Of a stretch of DNA of 64,000 nucleotides, positions 16,508 through 26,261 are shown one piece after another; positions within the stretch are counted from its first letter, which is position 1; each line of letters opens with the position of its first letter. Under the pieces are notes generated by a model, which saw nothing but the letters and a program-made list of their open reading frames with translations, made no database searches and was not told the DNA's origin. Source of the DNA: Aromatoleum bremense (lineage in GTDB: Bacteria > Pseudomonadota > Gammaproteobacteria > Burkholderiales > Rhodocyclaceae); NCBI RefSeq assembly GCF_017894365.1, contig NZ_CP059467.1, forward strand, positions 310,001 to 374,000, in the 5' to 3' direction. A program made the position numbers and the translations under genes.

Positions 16508-17578
16508 CTAGGCCGCGTCCTCGACGAGGCCGGCGACGACGTCACGCGCCTGACGGTAGACGGGATGCAGTTCCAGCGCGAACGGATCGGCAGCTTGCGG
16601 ACGCGAGCGCAACGCCTCGATGCGCGCCCGACTCTCCGGGGCGATGTCGGGTGCCCAGCGGTCGAGCAGGTCGACCGCGAGGTCGGGCCGGTTGCACACC
16701 AGCATCATGTCGCATCCGGCGCCGAAGGCGGCGCGCGCACGGGCAAGAATGTCGCCGACGACGGTTGCGCCTTCCATCGTCAGATCGTCGCTGAAGATCA
16801 CGCCGCCAAAGCCGACGCGCCCGCGCAGGATGTCCTGCAGCCAGAAGCGCGAGAAACCGGCCGGATTCGGATCGACACGCGGGTAGATGACGTGCGCGGG
16901 CATCACGCCGGCCAGCTGGCGCCCGAGCCGGTGACGGTACGGGGCGATGTCCTCGGCCCAAATCGCATCGAACTCGCGTTCATCGACCGGGATCTCGACG
17001 TGCGAATCGGCTTCGGCATAGCCATGACCCGGAAAATGCTTGCCGACGCAACCCATGCCCGCCTCCGCCATGCCGGACACGAGCGACTGCGCGAGCGCCG
17101 CGACGACGAGCGGGTCGCGGTGGAAAGCCCGGTCGCCGACGACGCGGCTGCGACCGTAATCGAGATCGAGCACCGGCGTAAAGCTGAGGTCGACACCGTG
17201 CGCGAGCAGCTCGGCGGCGAGCACGTAGCCCGCGCAGCGCGCGGATTCGAGCGCGACAACATGGTCGCGCTCCCAGATGCGCCCCAGGCAGCGCATCGAC
17301 GGAATGCGCGTGAAGCCGCCGGTACGGAAACGCTGCACCCGACCGCCTTCGTGATCGACCGCGATGATCAGCGCCGGGCTGCGCAGCGCATGGATCTCGG
17401 CGGTCAGCGCCCGCAACTGTTCCGAGTCGCGGAAGTTGCGGGCGAACAGGATCACGCCGCCGACCAGCGGGTCGAGCAGCCGCTCGCGCTCTTCATCCGT
17501 GAGCGCAAGACCTGCGACATCGAGCATCACCGGCCCGAGCGGCCGGACGGTGGCGGGCGAACCGGATTGGAAAGTCAT
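16508..17578 (-). CDS. nagZ: beta-N-acetylhexosaminidase
   Basis: Cytoplasmic glycoside hydrolase family 3 enzyme that removes N-acetylglucosamine from anhydromuropeptides in cell-wall recycling. The 356 residues form one TIM-barrel domain. The loop KHFPGHGYAEADSH carries the His-Asp general acid/base dyad and FSDDLTMEGA contains the nucleophilic Asp. The start ATG overlaps the acpS stop by four bases (ATGA), so the two are translationally coupled at the end of the era-recO-pdxJ-acpS operon. Confidence 0.96.
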   Translation of the reverse strand: MTFQSGSPATVRPLGPVMLDVAGLALTDEERERLLDPLVGGVILFARNFRDSEQLRALTAEIHALRSPALIIAVDHEGGRVQRFRTGGFTRIPSMRCLGRIWERDHVVALESARCAGYVLAAELLAHGVDLSFTPVLDLDYGRSRVVGDRAFHRDPLVVAALAQSLVSGMAEAGMGCVGKHFPGHGYAEADSHVEIPVDEREFDAIWAEDIAPYRHRLGRQLAGVMPAHVIYPRVDPNPAGFSRFWLQDILRGRVGFGGVIFSDDLTMEGATVVGDILARARAAFGAGCDMMLVCNRPDLAVDLLDRWAPDIAPESRARIEALRSRPQAADPFALELHPVYRQARDVVAGLVEDAA

Positions 17579-17952
17579 CGTTTCTCGATCAGGGCGAAGG
17601 CGACGACGTAGTCCGCCTCGTCGGTGAGGCTCAAATGTGCATTGAGGCCGCGCTCGGCCAGAAAGCCGGCCAGCGCCGCGTCGTAGCAATACAGCGGCTT
17701 GCCGAGCTCATCGTGGTCGACCGCCACCGCGTGCAGCGTTGCCGGGATTGCGACGCCTGTTCCGAGCGCCTTGCCAAACGCTTCCTTTGCCGCGAAGCGC
17801 TTGGCGAGGAAACGTGCGGGGTCGCGGCTCGCCGCAAAGCCGTCGTGCTCGGACGCGGCAAGAATCCGCGCGGCGAAACGCGCCCCATGACGATCAAGCG
17901 AGCGCTGCATGCGTTCGACCTGCACGATGTCGGTACCGATGCCGTGGATCAT
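17575..17952 (-). CDS. acpS: holo-[acyl-carrier-protein] synthase
   Basis: Transfers 4'-phosphopantetheine from CoA to the serine of acyl carrier protein, activating AcpP (31965-32204). The 125 residues carry the family signatures GIGTDIVQVERM (Mg-binding Asp), FAAKEAFGKALGTG and the C-terminal HLSLTDEADY. It lies ten bases after pdxJ and overlaps nagZ by four bases. Confidence 0.97.
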   Translation of the reverse strand: MIHGIGTDIVQVERMQRSLDRHGARFAARILAASEHDGFAASRDPARFLAKRFAAKEAFGKALGTGVAIPATLHAVAVDHDELGKPLYCYDAALAGFLAERGLNAHLSLTDEADYVVAFALIEKR

Positions 17953-17962
17953 GCGCTCCCGC

Positions 17963-18718
17963 TCATCGTCCGGCGCCGGCGGCCTCGCGCATCAGCCGCT
18001 TCATTTCGCGCACCGCCTCACGCAGGCCGGTGAATACCGAACGGCTGATGATGGCGTGCCCGATATGCAGTTCGCGCACCCCCGGCAACCGGGCGATCGG
18101 CTGCACGTTGTAATAATTCAGCGCATGGCCCGCGTTGAAGCGCATGCCGAGTGCCCGAATCGCCTCGCCGGCACGGCGGACCTTGTCGATCTGCTCCACG
18201 ACCGCAGCACTCTCCGCATCGCGGCCGGCGGCATGGAACGCATGGGCGTAGGCGCCGGTATGGATTTCGCAGACCCGGGCGCCGATGCGTGCCGCCGCCT
18301 CGACCTGCTCGAGTTCGGCATCGATGAACACGCTGCTGACGATGCCGGCGTCGGCGAGCCGTCCGACGACGTCCTTCAGCCGCTTTTCCTGCGCCAGCAC
18401 GTCGAGCCCGCCCTCGGTCGTCACCTCGTGGCGCCCCTCGGGCACCAGCATCGCCATCTCGGGCCTGAGCGCGCACGCGATGCCGACCATCTCATCGGTG
18501 GCCGCCATCTCGAAGTTCAGCTTGATCTGCGTGAGCTCGCGCAGCCTGCGCACATCCTCGTCCTGGATGTGGCGGCGGTCCTCGCGCAGGTGCACGGTAA
18601 TGCCGTCGGCTCCGCCCAGATGGGCCTCCATCGCCGCCCAGGCGGGATCCGGTTCCCACGTGCGGCGCGCCTGGCGCAGCGTCGCGACGTGGTCGATATT
18701 GACGCCGAGTTCGATCAC
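17963..18718 (-). CDS. pdxJ: pyridoxine 5'-phosphate synthase
   Basis: Condenses 1-deoxyxylulose 5-phosphate with 3-amino-2-oxopropyl phosphate to pyridoxine 5'-phosphate, the last ring-closing step of de novo vitamin B6 synthesis. The 251-residue TIM barrel has the invariant ELGVNIDHVATLRQAR start, ITVHLREDRRHIQD, the catalytic-site stretch NFEMA and EIHTGAYA. The start codon overlaps the recO stop by four bases. Confidence 0.97.
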   Translation of the reverse strand: MIELGVNIDHVATLRQARRTWEPDPAWAAMEAHLGGADGITVHLREDRRHIQDEDVRRLRELTQIKLNFEMAATDEMVGIACALRPEMAMLVPEGRHEVTTEGGLDVLAQEKRLKDVVGRLADAGIVSSVFIDAELEQVEAAARIGARVCEIHTGAYAHAFHAAGRDAESAAVVEQIDKVRRAGEAIRALGMRFNAGHALNYYNVQPIARLPGVRELHIGHAIISRSVFTGLREAVREMKRLMREAAGAGR

Positions 18719-19434
18719 AGTTCCTGCAACTCCTTCAGCACCCGGCGCGACTGCAGCGGCTGTCCGCCAAGGTAGTGGTTGATCAGCAGGCGCAACAGCG
18801 CCTTGCTCTGGAAAAGGGTTTCGGTGCGGGAAAAATCGCCATGCGCCATGTCGAGCAGCGTCTGGCCGCTCACCCCCGGCAGGCCTTCGTCGTCGCTCGC
18901 GAGCCGTACCGGACCCTTCTCGATTATATAGACGTACTGCTGCGCGGGATCGACGGCCCTGTTCGAGTCGCCCTCGATGTCCAGGCCGACCCCGTAACCG
19001 AGTTCGCGCAGCAGCGTGAGTTCGAAGCGCCGCAGGATCGGCGCCACGTCGCCGCGTCCGAGCTGCGAAAGCGCGTCCGCGTAAGCCTCGAACAGCGCCG
19101 GATGCGCATCCTCGCGTGCGGTGAGCCGCACCAGCAATTCATTGAGGTAGTAACCGCACATCAGCGCCCGACCGGTGAGCAGCGGCTGCCCGCCGCGCCA
19201 TTCCGCGCGCACCAGGGTCTTGACCTCGCCCCCGCCGGACCAGTCCATCAGCAGCGGCTGGAAAGCCATGATCACGCCGCGCAGCGCCGACATCGGCCGG
19301 CGCGCACCCTTGGCCACCAGCGCGACCCGGCCGTGGTCCCGCGAGAAAATCTCGACGATCAGGCTGGTTTCGCGCCACGGATAAGTGTGCAGGACGAATG
19401 CAGGTTGCTGGTCGATGCGCTGCTTCTGGCTCAC
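18715..19434 (-). CDS. recO: DNA repair protein RecO
   Basis: A recombination mediator of the RecFOR pathway that helps load RecA on SSB-coated DNA. The 239 residues have an N-terminal OB fold (FVLHTYPWRETSLIVEIFSRDHGR) and a helical C-terminal part; the region around residues 80-110 (MCGYYLNELLVRL) is typical. Like many proteobacterial RecO proteins it lacks a zinc-finger Cys cluster. It lies between era and pdxJ, the conserved order. Confidence 0.95.
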   Translation of the reverse strand: MSQKQRIDQQPAFVLHTYPWRETSLIVEIFSRDHGRVALVAKGARRPMSALRGVIMAFQPLLMDWSGGGEVKTLVRAEWRGGQPLLTGRALMCGYYLNELLVRLTAREDAHPALFEAYADALSQLGRGDVAPILRRFELTLLRELGYGVGLDIEGDSNRAVDPAQQYVYIIEKGPVRLASDDEGLPGVSGQTLLDMAHGDFSRTETLFQSKALLRLLINHYLGGQPLQSRRVLKELQEL

Positions 19435-19455
19435 GGCCCCACGCGCACGGTCGGA

Positions 19456-20373
19456 TTATTCGTAGCCGAGACTCTTGAGCGCCCGTTCGTCATCGGCCCA
19501 GCCGCTCTTGACCTTGACCCACACCTCGAGGAACACCTTGCTGTCGAAGAGCTTTTCGAGCTCGACACGCGCCTCGGAGGCGATGCGCTTGAGTTGCTCG
19601 CCGCCCTTGCCGATGACGATGCCCTTGTGGCTGGACCTGTCGACCACGACGGCTGCATAAATGCGACGTAGGTTGCCTTCCGTCTCGAACTTCTCGATCT
19701 CGACGGCGACGCCGTAGGGCAGTTCGTCGCCGAGCAGGCGGAACAGCTTCTCGCGCAGGAATTCCGCCGCCAGGAAACGTTCGCTGCGGTCCGTGATCTC
19801 GTCGGCGCCGTACATCGGCTCGCCCTCGGGCAGCAACGGGGTAGCCGCCTTCACGAGCGCTTCGACGTTGGTGCCGCGTTCGGCACTCAACGGCACGATT
19901 TCGGTGAAGGGATAGACTTCCGCCATCTTCGCGATGAACGGCAGGAGCTGGCTCTTGTCGCCAAGCCGGTCGACCTTGTTGATGACCAGCACCACTTTCG
20001 CATCGCCAGGCAGCACCGAGACGACCTTGCGGTCGTCGTCGCCGAAGCGCCCGGCCTCGATCACCAGGAACACCAGATCGACGTCGCCGAGCACCTGCGA
20101 CACGGTGCGGTTCATCGAGCGGTTCAGCGCGTTGCGATGCCGTGTCTGGAAGCCGGGCGTATCGACGAACACGAACTGCGCGTCGTCGCTCGTCAGGATA
20201 CCGGTGACGCGATGCCGCGTGGTCTGGGCCTTGCGGGAGACGATGCTGATCTTCTGCCCGATCAACCGGTTCAGCAAAGTCGACTTGCCAACGTTGGGGC
20301 GCCCGACGATGGCGACGAAACCGGTGCGAAACGGCACCTTGTCATCGGCTTGCGGCGTATTTTCCTGATTCAT
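19456..20373 (-). CDS. era: GTPase Era
   Basis: Essential GTPase that binds the 3' end of 16S rRNA and helps 30S assembly. The 305 residues contain G1 GRPNVGKS (24-31), G3 DTPG, G4 NKVD and a C-terminal KH domain with [10 protein letters not shown]. The start overlaps the stop of rnc by four bases, linking Era to rRNA processing. Confidence 0.98.
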   Translation of the reverse strand: MNQENTPQADDKVPFRTGFVAIVGRPNVGKSTLLNRLIGQKISIVSRKAQTTRHRVTGILTSDDAQFVFVDTPGFQTRHRNALNRSMNRTVSQVLGDVDLVFLVIEAGRFGDDDRKVVSVLPGDAKVVLVINKVDRLGDKSQLLPFIAKMAEVYPFTEIVPLSAERGTNVEALVKAATPLLPEGEPMYGADEITDRSERFLAAEFLREKLFRLLGDELPYGVAVEIEKFETEGNLRRIYAAVVVDRSSHKGIVIGKGGEQLKRIASEARVELEKLFDSKVFLEVWVKVKSGWADDERALKSLGYE

Positions 20374-21047
20374 TGCTTCCTCAACTGGGCCAGCGCGAGC
20401 TCCGCCGATTGCTGTTCTGCGGCACGGCGGCTGGGGCCACGGCCGGTGGTGCGAAGATTCAGTGCGTTGACCTCACACACCACCTCAAATTCCTGCGCAT
20501 GGGCTTCGCCGTGGACCTTGGCCATCACATAGGTCGGCAACGGCAGCTTGCGCCCCTGCAGCAGTTCCTGCAACGCGGTTTTCGGGTCTTTCGCGGCGAC
20601 GTGCGGATCGATCGCGGCGATCATCGGACCGTACAGGCGATCGATCACCGCCTTCGCGGCGGCGAAACCCTGATCGAGAAATGTCGCGGCGAACACCGCC
20701 TCGAGCGCATCCGCGAGAATCGACGGACGGCGAAAGCCGCCGCTCTTCATCTCGCCTTCGCCCAGACGAAGATATTCGCCGAGGTCGAGTTCCAGCGCGA
20801 CCCGGTGCAATCCGTCCTGGCACACCAGCGATGCGCGCAGGCGCGACATCTCGCCTTCGCGCAGGCCCGCGAAACGCTCGAACAGCGCAATCGCCACGAC
20901 GCAGTTGAGGACGCTGTCGCCGAGAAACTCCAGGCGCTCGTTGTTGGGCTGTCCGAAACTGCGATGCGTGAGGGCCTGCTCCAGCAGCGCCGGATTGTCG
21001 AACCGGTGTCCGAGGCTGCACTGCAGGCGGTCGAGCTTGCCTGCCAC
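20370..21047 (-). CDS. rnc: ribonuclease III
   Basis: Double-strand-specific RNase that processes rRNA precursors and some mRNAs. The 225 residues contain the signature [13 protein letters not shown], the second acidic cluster near [11 protein letters not shown], and a C-terminal double-stranded-RNA-binding domain ([11 protein letters not shown] to [10 protein letters not shown]). The start codon is GTG and shares its first G with the TAG stop of the upstream DUF4845 gene, so translation should be coupled. Confidence 0.97.
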   Translation of the reverse strand: MAGKLDRLQCSLGHRFDNPALLEQALTHRSFGQPNNERLEFLGDSVLNCVVAIALFERFAGLREGEMSRLRASLVCQDGLHRVALELDLGEYLRLGEGEMKSGGFRRPSILADALEAVFAATFLDQGFAAAKAVIDRLYGPMIAAIDPHVAAKDPKTALQELLQGRKLPLPTYVMAKVHGEAHAQEFEVVCEVNALNLRTTGRGPSRRAAEQQSAELALAQLRKQ

Positions 21048-21406
21048 TATTGCTCGGCCGACGTGGCCTGGAAGTCGAACAGCAGGCTGACGTTCCCTGC
21101 CACCGGCACCTTGCGTTCGTAAACAACTTCGACGACCGTCTTCCCGCCCGGCCTCGAGATGTCGAGGTCTGCCCCGCTGACCGTGACGACGTCGTCGATC
21201 TGCCGGCGCCGGTCGAAACTGCGGCGCAGTTCGGGCGTTGCCACGCCGTTGTCGCCTTCTTCCGCAACCAGTTTTACGTTGCGCTTGATGGCCAGGTATT
21301 CGTTGATCGCCGGCACGGTCCGGAAAGCGACCAGCAACGCCGAGCCCAGCAGCGCCCCGACAATCAGCACGCCGATCAGGCTAAGACCCAGTTGTCTGCT
21401 TTTCAT
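21047..21406 (-). CDS. DUF4845 small membrane protein
   Basis: A 119-residue protein with one N-terminal transmembrane segment (residues about 7-30, after MKSRQLG) and a hydrophilic remainder probably outside the cytoplasm. The pattern matches the DUF4845 family found between lepB and rnc in beta- and gammaproteobacteria. Its function is not established. It lies 18 bp after lepB and overlaps rnc by one base. Confidence 0.85.
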   Translation of the reverse strand: MKSRQLGLSLIGVLIVGALLGSALLVAFRTVPAINEYLAIKRNVKLVAEEGDNGVATPELRRSFDRRRQIDDVVTVSGADLDISRPGGKTVVEVVYERKVPVAGNVSLLFDFQATSAEQ

Positions 21407-21424
21407 GCGTTTAAGTTCTCCGTA

Positions 21425-22213
21425 TCAATGGAAACCACCGATGCGCTTCATGTCGCTGAAGTTGAACCAGATGAAAAATGCGCGCCCGACAATGTTCTCG
21501 TCCGGCACGAAACCCCACACGCGGCTGTCGCTGCTTGCGTCACGGTTGTCGCCCATGACGAAATAATGCCCCTCCGGCACGGTGCAGGTTACCCCGGCCG
21601 TCGTGTAGGTGCAGTTTTCGCGGTACGGGAAGTCCAGCACATGCGGAACGAATGCCGGCGTATTACGCTCGATCAGCACCGAATGATTGACGTCGCCGAG
21701 TTTCTCGGCGAACCGCGGGGAATAGTAGAGGCGATCCGGGTGGAGGTAGTCGGCCTGGGGTGCGAGTTCGACCATTTCACCGTTGATCCGCAGTCGCTTG
21801 TTCAGGTATTCGACTTTGTCGCCAGGCAGGCCGACCACACGCTTGATGTAGTCGAGGGAGGGATCGGCGGGATAGCGGAACACCATCACGTCGCCGCGTT
21901 TCGGGTCCTCGACGTCGATGATCTTCTTGTTGATCACCGGCACGCGAATGCCATAGACCCATTTATTGACGAGGATGAAGTCCCCCACGAGCAGCGTCGG
22001 AATCATCGAGCCCGATGGAATCTTGAACGGCTCGACGAGAAAGGATCGCAGCGCGAACACGATCAGGATGACCGGGAAAAAGCTCGCCCCGTACTCGACC
22101 CACCACGGAGAAGGGGATCCCGGGGCGCGTCGTTTGCGCGCGACGAAGCGATCGATCAGCCACAGCACTCCGGTGGCGACAAGCAGCAGAAACAATACAA
22201 GGGCGAAATTCAC
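21425..22213 (-). CDS. lepB: signal peptidase I
   Basis: Inner-membrane leader peptidase that cleaves signal peptides of exported proteins. The 262 residues begin with two transmembrane segments (about 2-22 and 43-60). Ser69 in IPSGSMIPTL and Lys124 in DYIKRVVGLPGD form the catalytic Ser-Lys dyad, and GDNRDASSDSR is the conserved box E. It lies 48 bp downstream of lepA in the same operon. Confidence 0.98.
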   Translation of the reverse strand: MNFALVLFLLLVATGVLWLIDRFVARKRRAPGSPSPWWVEYGASFFPVILIVFALRSFLVEPFKIPSGSMIPTLLVGDFILVNKWVYGIRVPVINKKIIDVEDPKRGDVMVFRYPADPSLDYIKRVVGLPGDKVEYLNKRLRINGEMVELAPQADYLHPDRLYYSPRFAEKLGDVNHSVLIERNTPAFVPHVLDFPYRENCTYTTAGVTCTVPEGHYFVMGDNRDASSDSRVWGFVPDENIVGRAFFIWFNFSDMKRIGGFH

Positions 22214-22261
22214 ACGGACTCCGTATCGAAGCGTTCCGGCGCCATTACGCCGGACTGCGCA

Positions 22262-24058
22262 TCATTTGCCTTCATCGACCCGTAGCACGGCGAGGAAAGC
22301 TTCCTGCGGGATCTCCACGTTGCCCACCTGCTTCATCCGCTTCTTGCCCTCCTTCTGCTTTTCGAGCAGCTTCTTCTTGCGCGAGATGTCCCCGCCATAG
22401 CACTTGGCGAGCACGTTTTTGCGTAGCGCCTTGATCGTTTCACGGGCGATGATGTGGGAGCCGATCGCCGACTGGATCGCGACATCGAACATCTGGCGCG
22501 GAATCAGTCCGCGCAGTTTCGCCGCGACCTCGCGCCCGCGGTACTGCGCCGAGGCACGATGGACGATCACCGACAGGGCATCGACCTTCTCGCCGCCGAC
22601 CAGCAGGTCGAGCTTGACGAGATCGGCTGCACGGTACTCCTTGAACTCGTAGTCGAGCGACGCGTAGCCGCGTGAAACGGATTTCAGCTTGTCGAAGAAG
22701 TCCATCACGACTTCGTTCATCGGCAGATCGTAGATCAGCTGCACCTGACGACCGTGGTAGCGCATGTCGACCTGAGCGCCGCGCTTGAGGTTGCACAGCG
22801 TGATGACCGGCCCGACGTAGTCCTGGGGCAGGAAGATCGTCGCGGTGATGATCGGTTCGCGGATCTCGGCGATCTTCGATTGGTCAGGGAGCTTCGCCGG
22901 GTTCTCGACGCGGATCACCTCGCCGCTGTTCATCACCACTTCATACACCACCGTCGGCGCGGTGGTGATGAGGTTCATGTCGAACTCGCGCTCGAGCCGC
23001 TCCTGCACGATGTCCATGTGCAGCAGGCCGAGAAAGCCGCAGCGGAACCCGAAACCGAGCGCCTGCGAGACTTCCGGCTCGTACTGCAGCGAGGCGTCGT
23101 TGAGCCGGAGTTTCTCGAGCGAATCGCGCAGCTGGTCGTATTCGCTCGATTCGACCGGGTAAAGTCCGGCGAACACCTGCGGCTTGATCTCCTTGAAGCC
23201 GGGCAGGGGCTCACTCGCCGGGCGCGTCGCGAGCGTCACCGTGTCGCCGACTTTCGCCGCCTGCAGTTCCTTGATCCCGGCGATGATGAATCCGACCTCG
23301 CCAGCCGAAAGTTGGGGGCGCCCCACGGACCGCGGCGTGAACACGCCGACCTGGTCGCACGGGTACTGCGCGCCGTTGGCCATCAGCAGGATGCGGTCCT
23401 TGGGCTTGAGCACACCATCGACGACGCGCACCAGCATCACGACGCCAACGTAATTGTCGAACCATGAGTCGATGATCAGCGCCTTCAGCGGCGCGTTCGG
23501 GTCACCCTTCGGCGGCGGCACGCGGCGCACGACGGTCTCCAGCACATCCTCGATGCCGAGCCCGGTCTTCGCTGAACACAGCACCGCTTCGGACGCATCG
23601 ACGCCGATCACGTCCTCGATCTCCTTGCGCGCGCTCTCGGGATCGGCGGCCGGCAGATCGATCTTGTTCAGGACCGGAACGACTTCGACATTCTGCTCGA
23701 TCGCGGTATAGCAGTTCGCCACGGTCTGCGCCTCGACGCCTTGCGAGGCATCGACGACGAGCAGCGCGCCTTCGCACGCCGACAGCGAGCGGCTGACCTC
23801 GTACGAAAAATCCACGTGGCCCGGCGTGTCGATCAGGTTGAGGTTGTAGACCTGCCCGTCCTTGGCCGTGTACTGCAGCGCGGCCGTCTGGGCCTTGATC
23901 GTGATTCCGCGCTCGCGCTCGAGATCCATCGAATCGAGAACCTGCGCCTCCATCTCGCGATCGGACAAGCCCCCGCAGAAATGGATGAGCCGATCCGCCA
24001 GCGTGGACTTGCCGTGATCGATGTGGGCGATGATCGAAAAATTTCGGATATGTTGCAT
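22262..24058 (-). CDS. lepA: elongation factor 4 (LepA)
   Basis: Ribosome-dependent translational GTPase thought to back-translocate or remodel stalled ribosomes. The 598 residues show the G1 loop AHIDHGKS (11-18), [14 protein letters not shown], the EF-G-like domains and the LepA-specific C-terminal domain ([19 protein letters not shown]). A terminator-like hairpin at 24073-24092 separates it from the mucD operon upstream, so it may also have its own promoter in the short gap. Confidence 0.98.
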   Translation of the reverse strand: MQHIRNFSIIAHIDHGKSTLADRLIHFCGGLSDREMEAQVLDSMDLERERGITIKAQTAALQYTAKDGQVYNLNLIDTPGHVDFSYEVSRSLSACEGALLVVDASQGVEAQTVANCYTAIEQNVEVVPVLNKIDLPAADPESARKEIEDVIGVDASEAVLCSAKTGLGIEDVLETVVRRVPPPKGDPNAPLKALIIDSWFDNYVGVVMLVRVVDGVLKPKDRILLMANGAQYPCDQVGVFTPRSVGRPQLSAGEVGFIIAGIKELQAAKVGDTVTLATRPASEPLPGFKEIKPQVFAGLYPVESSEYDQLRDSLEKLRLNDASLQYEPEVSQALGFGFRCGFLGLLHMDIVQERLEREFDMNLITTAPTVVYEVVMNSGEVIRVENPAKLPDQSKIAEIREPIITATIFLPQDYVGPVITLCNLKRGAQVDMRYHGRQVQLIYDLPMNEVVMDFFDKLKSVSRGYASLDYEFKEYRAADLVKLDLLVGGEKVDALSVIVHRASAQYRGREVAAKLRGLIPRQMFDVAIQSAIGSHIIARETIKALRKNVLAKCYGGDISRKKKLLEKQKEGKKRMKQVGNVEIPQEAFLAVLRVDEGK

Positions 24059-24060
24059 GC

Positions 24061-24092
24061 GACAACAAAAGAAAGGTGCCGTGCGGCACCTT
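24061..24092 (-). terminator. intrinsic terminator or attenuator before lepA
   Basis: Minus strand: AAGGTGCC-GCAC-GGCACCTT, a perfect 8-bp stem, followed by TTCTTTTG. It lies between the thioredoxin-like gene and lepA and should stop or reduce read-through from the sigma-E operon into lepA. Confidence 0.75.
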
Positions 24093-24112
24093 GGATGAAT
24101 TGGTTGACCTAG

Positions 24113-24379
24113 CTAAGGCGCGGATTCTAGCGGAAAACGTCGGCAATAGGCACGAACGGCCGCCGCGTCGAGCCGGTAGCGGCACAGTTCGGTGTCGCCG
24201 CCGAGCACGACCGGGACCAGTTCGTTCCAGCGTGCCTCGAGTTCGGGGTCGGCATCGACGTCGAGAACGCGCAGCGTCCAACCGAGCTCCGTCGCGAGCG
24301 GCCCGAGCTCATCGAGCAGATCGTGGCACAGGTGGCACCACTCGCGACTCATGACCACCAGCTCGCGCACCGCGCTCAT
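24113..24379 (-). CDS. small thioredoxin/glutaredoxin-like protein
   Basis: An 88-residue single-domain protein of the DUF836/glutaredoxin-like type. SREWCHLCHDLL contains a CxxC redox pair (C15, C18) and LVPVVLGGDTEL supplies the cis-Pro region. The start ATG overlaps the mucD stop (ATGA), so it is made with the periplasmic protease. There is no signal peptide, so it is cytoplasmic. The partner is unknown. Confidence 0.87.
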   Translation of the reverse strand: MSAVRELVVMSREWCHLCHDLLDELGPLATELGWTLRVLDVDADPELEARWNELVPVVLGGDTELCRYRLDAAAVRAYCRRFPLESAP

Positions 24380-25791
24380 TCGCCCGCCTGCAGCGTCACG
24401 TAGGAAGTCCCCTCGCCGCGCTGCACGAGCAGCGTCACCTGCTGGCCGTCCTTGAGCCCTGCGACGGCGCGCGTGAAGGCCGCGACCGATTTCAGCGGGA
24501 CCTGCCGGCCACCCGACACCAGCGCGAGGATGAAGTCGCCACGCTGCAATTCCGCGCGCGCGGCAGCGCCCTGCACGCGCTCGACGATCAGTCCGTGCTC
24601 GACCTCGCGCTCGCGCCGCTGGGCCGGCGTCGGTTCGGCGACCACGAGACCCAGCTTGTTTGGCGCCGGCTGCGGGCGCTCGCTGCGCCGCGTACGGGCG
24701 GGCGCGTCGTCCTGCCATTCGCCGACCGTCACGCTCAGTTCGCGCGGTTCGCCATTGCGGTACACCCGCACGTTGACACGCGAGGAGGGCCGGCTCGCTG
24801 CGACGATACGGGGCAGATCAGCCGATGCCTCCACGCTCTTGCCGCCGAAACTCACGATGACGTCGCCCTGTTCCACGCCGGCACGGGCTGCCGGGCCGTC
24901 GGGTTCGACCGCACTCACGAGCGCCCCTGCGGCCCGCGGCAGACCGAAGCTCTCCGCGAGCACGCGCGTCACCTCCTGTATCGCGACCCCGATCCGCCCA
25001 CGCTGCACGCGGCCGGTGGTGCGCAGCTGCTGCTGGACATCCATCGCGACGTTGATCGGGATCGCGAACGACAACCCCATGAACCCGCCCGTCTGGCTGT
25101 AGATCTGTGAATTGATGCCGACGACCTCGCCGCGGAGATTGAATAGCGGGCCGCCGGAATTGCCCGGATTGATCGCGACATCGGTCTGGATGAACGGGAC
25201 GAAGTTCTCGTCGGGAAGGCTGCGGCCGGTCGCACTGACGATCCCTGCCGTCACGGAGTGATCGAAACCGAACGGCGACCCGATCGCGACGACCCATTCG
25301 CCCACCTTCAGCTTGTCCGGATCGCCGATCACGAGCCTCGGCAAGTCCGTCGCCTCGATCTTGATCAGAGCGACATCGCTGCGCGTGTCCGCGCCGATCA
25401 CCCGGGCGCGGAATTCGCGCTTATCGACGAGCCGGACCAGGATTTCGTCCGCCGCATCGACGACGTGTGCATTGGTGAGGATGTAACCGTCGGCACTGAT
25501 GACGAACCCCGAACCGAGCGAGCGGTTTTCAGGATCTGCCCTCGGCAGCTCGGGCTTGCGGGGGATGAAGCGACGAAAAAAATCGAACATCGGATCGTTT
25601 TCATCGAAACCCGGAAACAACGCCGTGCCCTCTTTCGGCGACTGGCTCGTGCTGATATTCACGACAGCGGCGCCTTGGCGCTGCACGAGCTCGGTAAAGT
25701 CCGGCAGCGATACGGCGGCGACCGCGATCGGCATCAGCGACGACATCACGACCGCGACCAGACAACGAAACACCGTGCTCCACGACGTCAT
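24376..25791 (-). CDS. mucD: DegP/MucD-type periplasmic serine protease
   Basis: An envelope quality-control protease/chaperone. The 471 residues begin with a signal peptide (MTSWSTVFRCLVAVVMSS to about residue 26). The trypsin-like domain has the triad His109 (TNAHVVD), Asp139 (SDVALIK) and Ser212 (NPGNSGGP), followed by two PDZ domains (about 285-375 and 395-470). The start is set where the ATG overlaps the rseC stop by four bases; longer in-frame readings are antisense-like and lack a signal peptide. Its place in the rpoE operon matches Pseudomonas mucD. Confidence 0.95.
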   Translation of the reverse strand: MTSWSTVFRCLVAVVMSSLMPIAVAAVSLPDFTELVQRQGAAVVNISTSQSPKEGTALFPGFDENDPMFDFFRRFIPRKPELPRADPENRSLGSGFVISADGYILTNAHVVDAADEILVRLVDKREFRARVIGADTRSDVALIKIEATDLPRLVIGDPDKLKVGEWVVAIGSPFGFDHSVTAGIVSATGRSLPDENFVPFIQTDVAINPGNSGGPLFNLRGEVVGINSQIYSQTGGFMGLSFAIPINVAMDVQQQLRTTGRVQRGRIGVAIQEVTRVLAESFGLPRAAGALVSAVEPDGPAARAGVEQGDVIVSFGGKSVEASADLPRIVAASRPSSRVNVRVYRNGEPRELSVTVGEWQDDAPARTRRSERPQPAPNKLGLVVAEPTPAQRREREVEHGLIVERVQGAAARAELQRGDFILALVSGGRQVPLKSVAAFTRAVAGLKDGQQVTLLVQRGEGTSYVTLQAGE

Positions 25792-26261
25792 GAGGACGTT
25801 CCCGCCTGGTGCCCGCACGACGCCGGCTCCCGCACCATTTCGACGTCGAACGCCTGGCGCAGCTTCGCGCTGCGTAGCACGAAGCGATTCAACGCCACCG
25901 ACGCGGCAAGGCCTCCAACGCCTCCGGTCAGCGCGAACAGATCGCCCTGCCCTTCGGCCGCCCAGCCGGTGCCGAGCGCCGCGCCGACGAGGAGCAGGAC
26001 GACGCCCAGGCCATAGCCGAGCAAGGCACCGCGCAGAGGAGCAGCGTCGTCGATGCGGATGCGTACGGCGTCGCCCGCTTCGGCACCGATCCGGTTCGGC
26101 AGCCTGAACACTTTGTCGGGCGCTTTCAGCGCATAGGCAAGCCCGGTCGAGCGGCACCCGCCCGGCTCGTCACAGCGGCCACATCCTCCCGGACGATCAT
26201 CAATGCGAACCCACGCCTCGCCGTTTTCCGCGCGGGTAACCACAGCCCTGGCTTCGATCAT
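25788..26261 (-). CDS. rseC: SoxR-reducing/sigma-E regulatory protein RseC
   Basis: A 157-residue inner-membrane protein of the RseC/MucC family. The N-terminus has a Cys-rich stretch, RPGGCGRCDEPGGCRS, typical of the family, followed by two transmembrane segments (about 79-97 and 106-125). RseC homologues modulate sigma-E signalling and, in other bacteria, support the Rsx/SoxR reducing system. It overlaps both rseB and mucD by four bases. Confidence 0.92.
   Translation of the reverse strand: MIEARAVVTRAENGEAWVRIDDRPGGCGRCDEPGGCRSTGLAYALKAPDKVFRLPNRIGAEAGDAVRIRIDDAAPLRGALLGYGLGVVLLLVGAALGTGWAAEGQGDLFALTGGVGGLAASVALNRFVLRSAKLRQAFDVEMVREPASCGHQAGTSS

Noticed and set aside
14870-17611. A 913-codon open frame on the plus strand opposite uvrC and nagZ
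   Set aside because: Mirror frame produced by high GC content; its composition is Arg/Ala/His-rich and the opposite strand encodes two well-conserved proteins.
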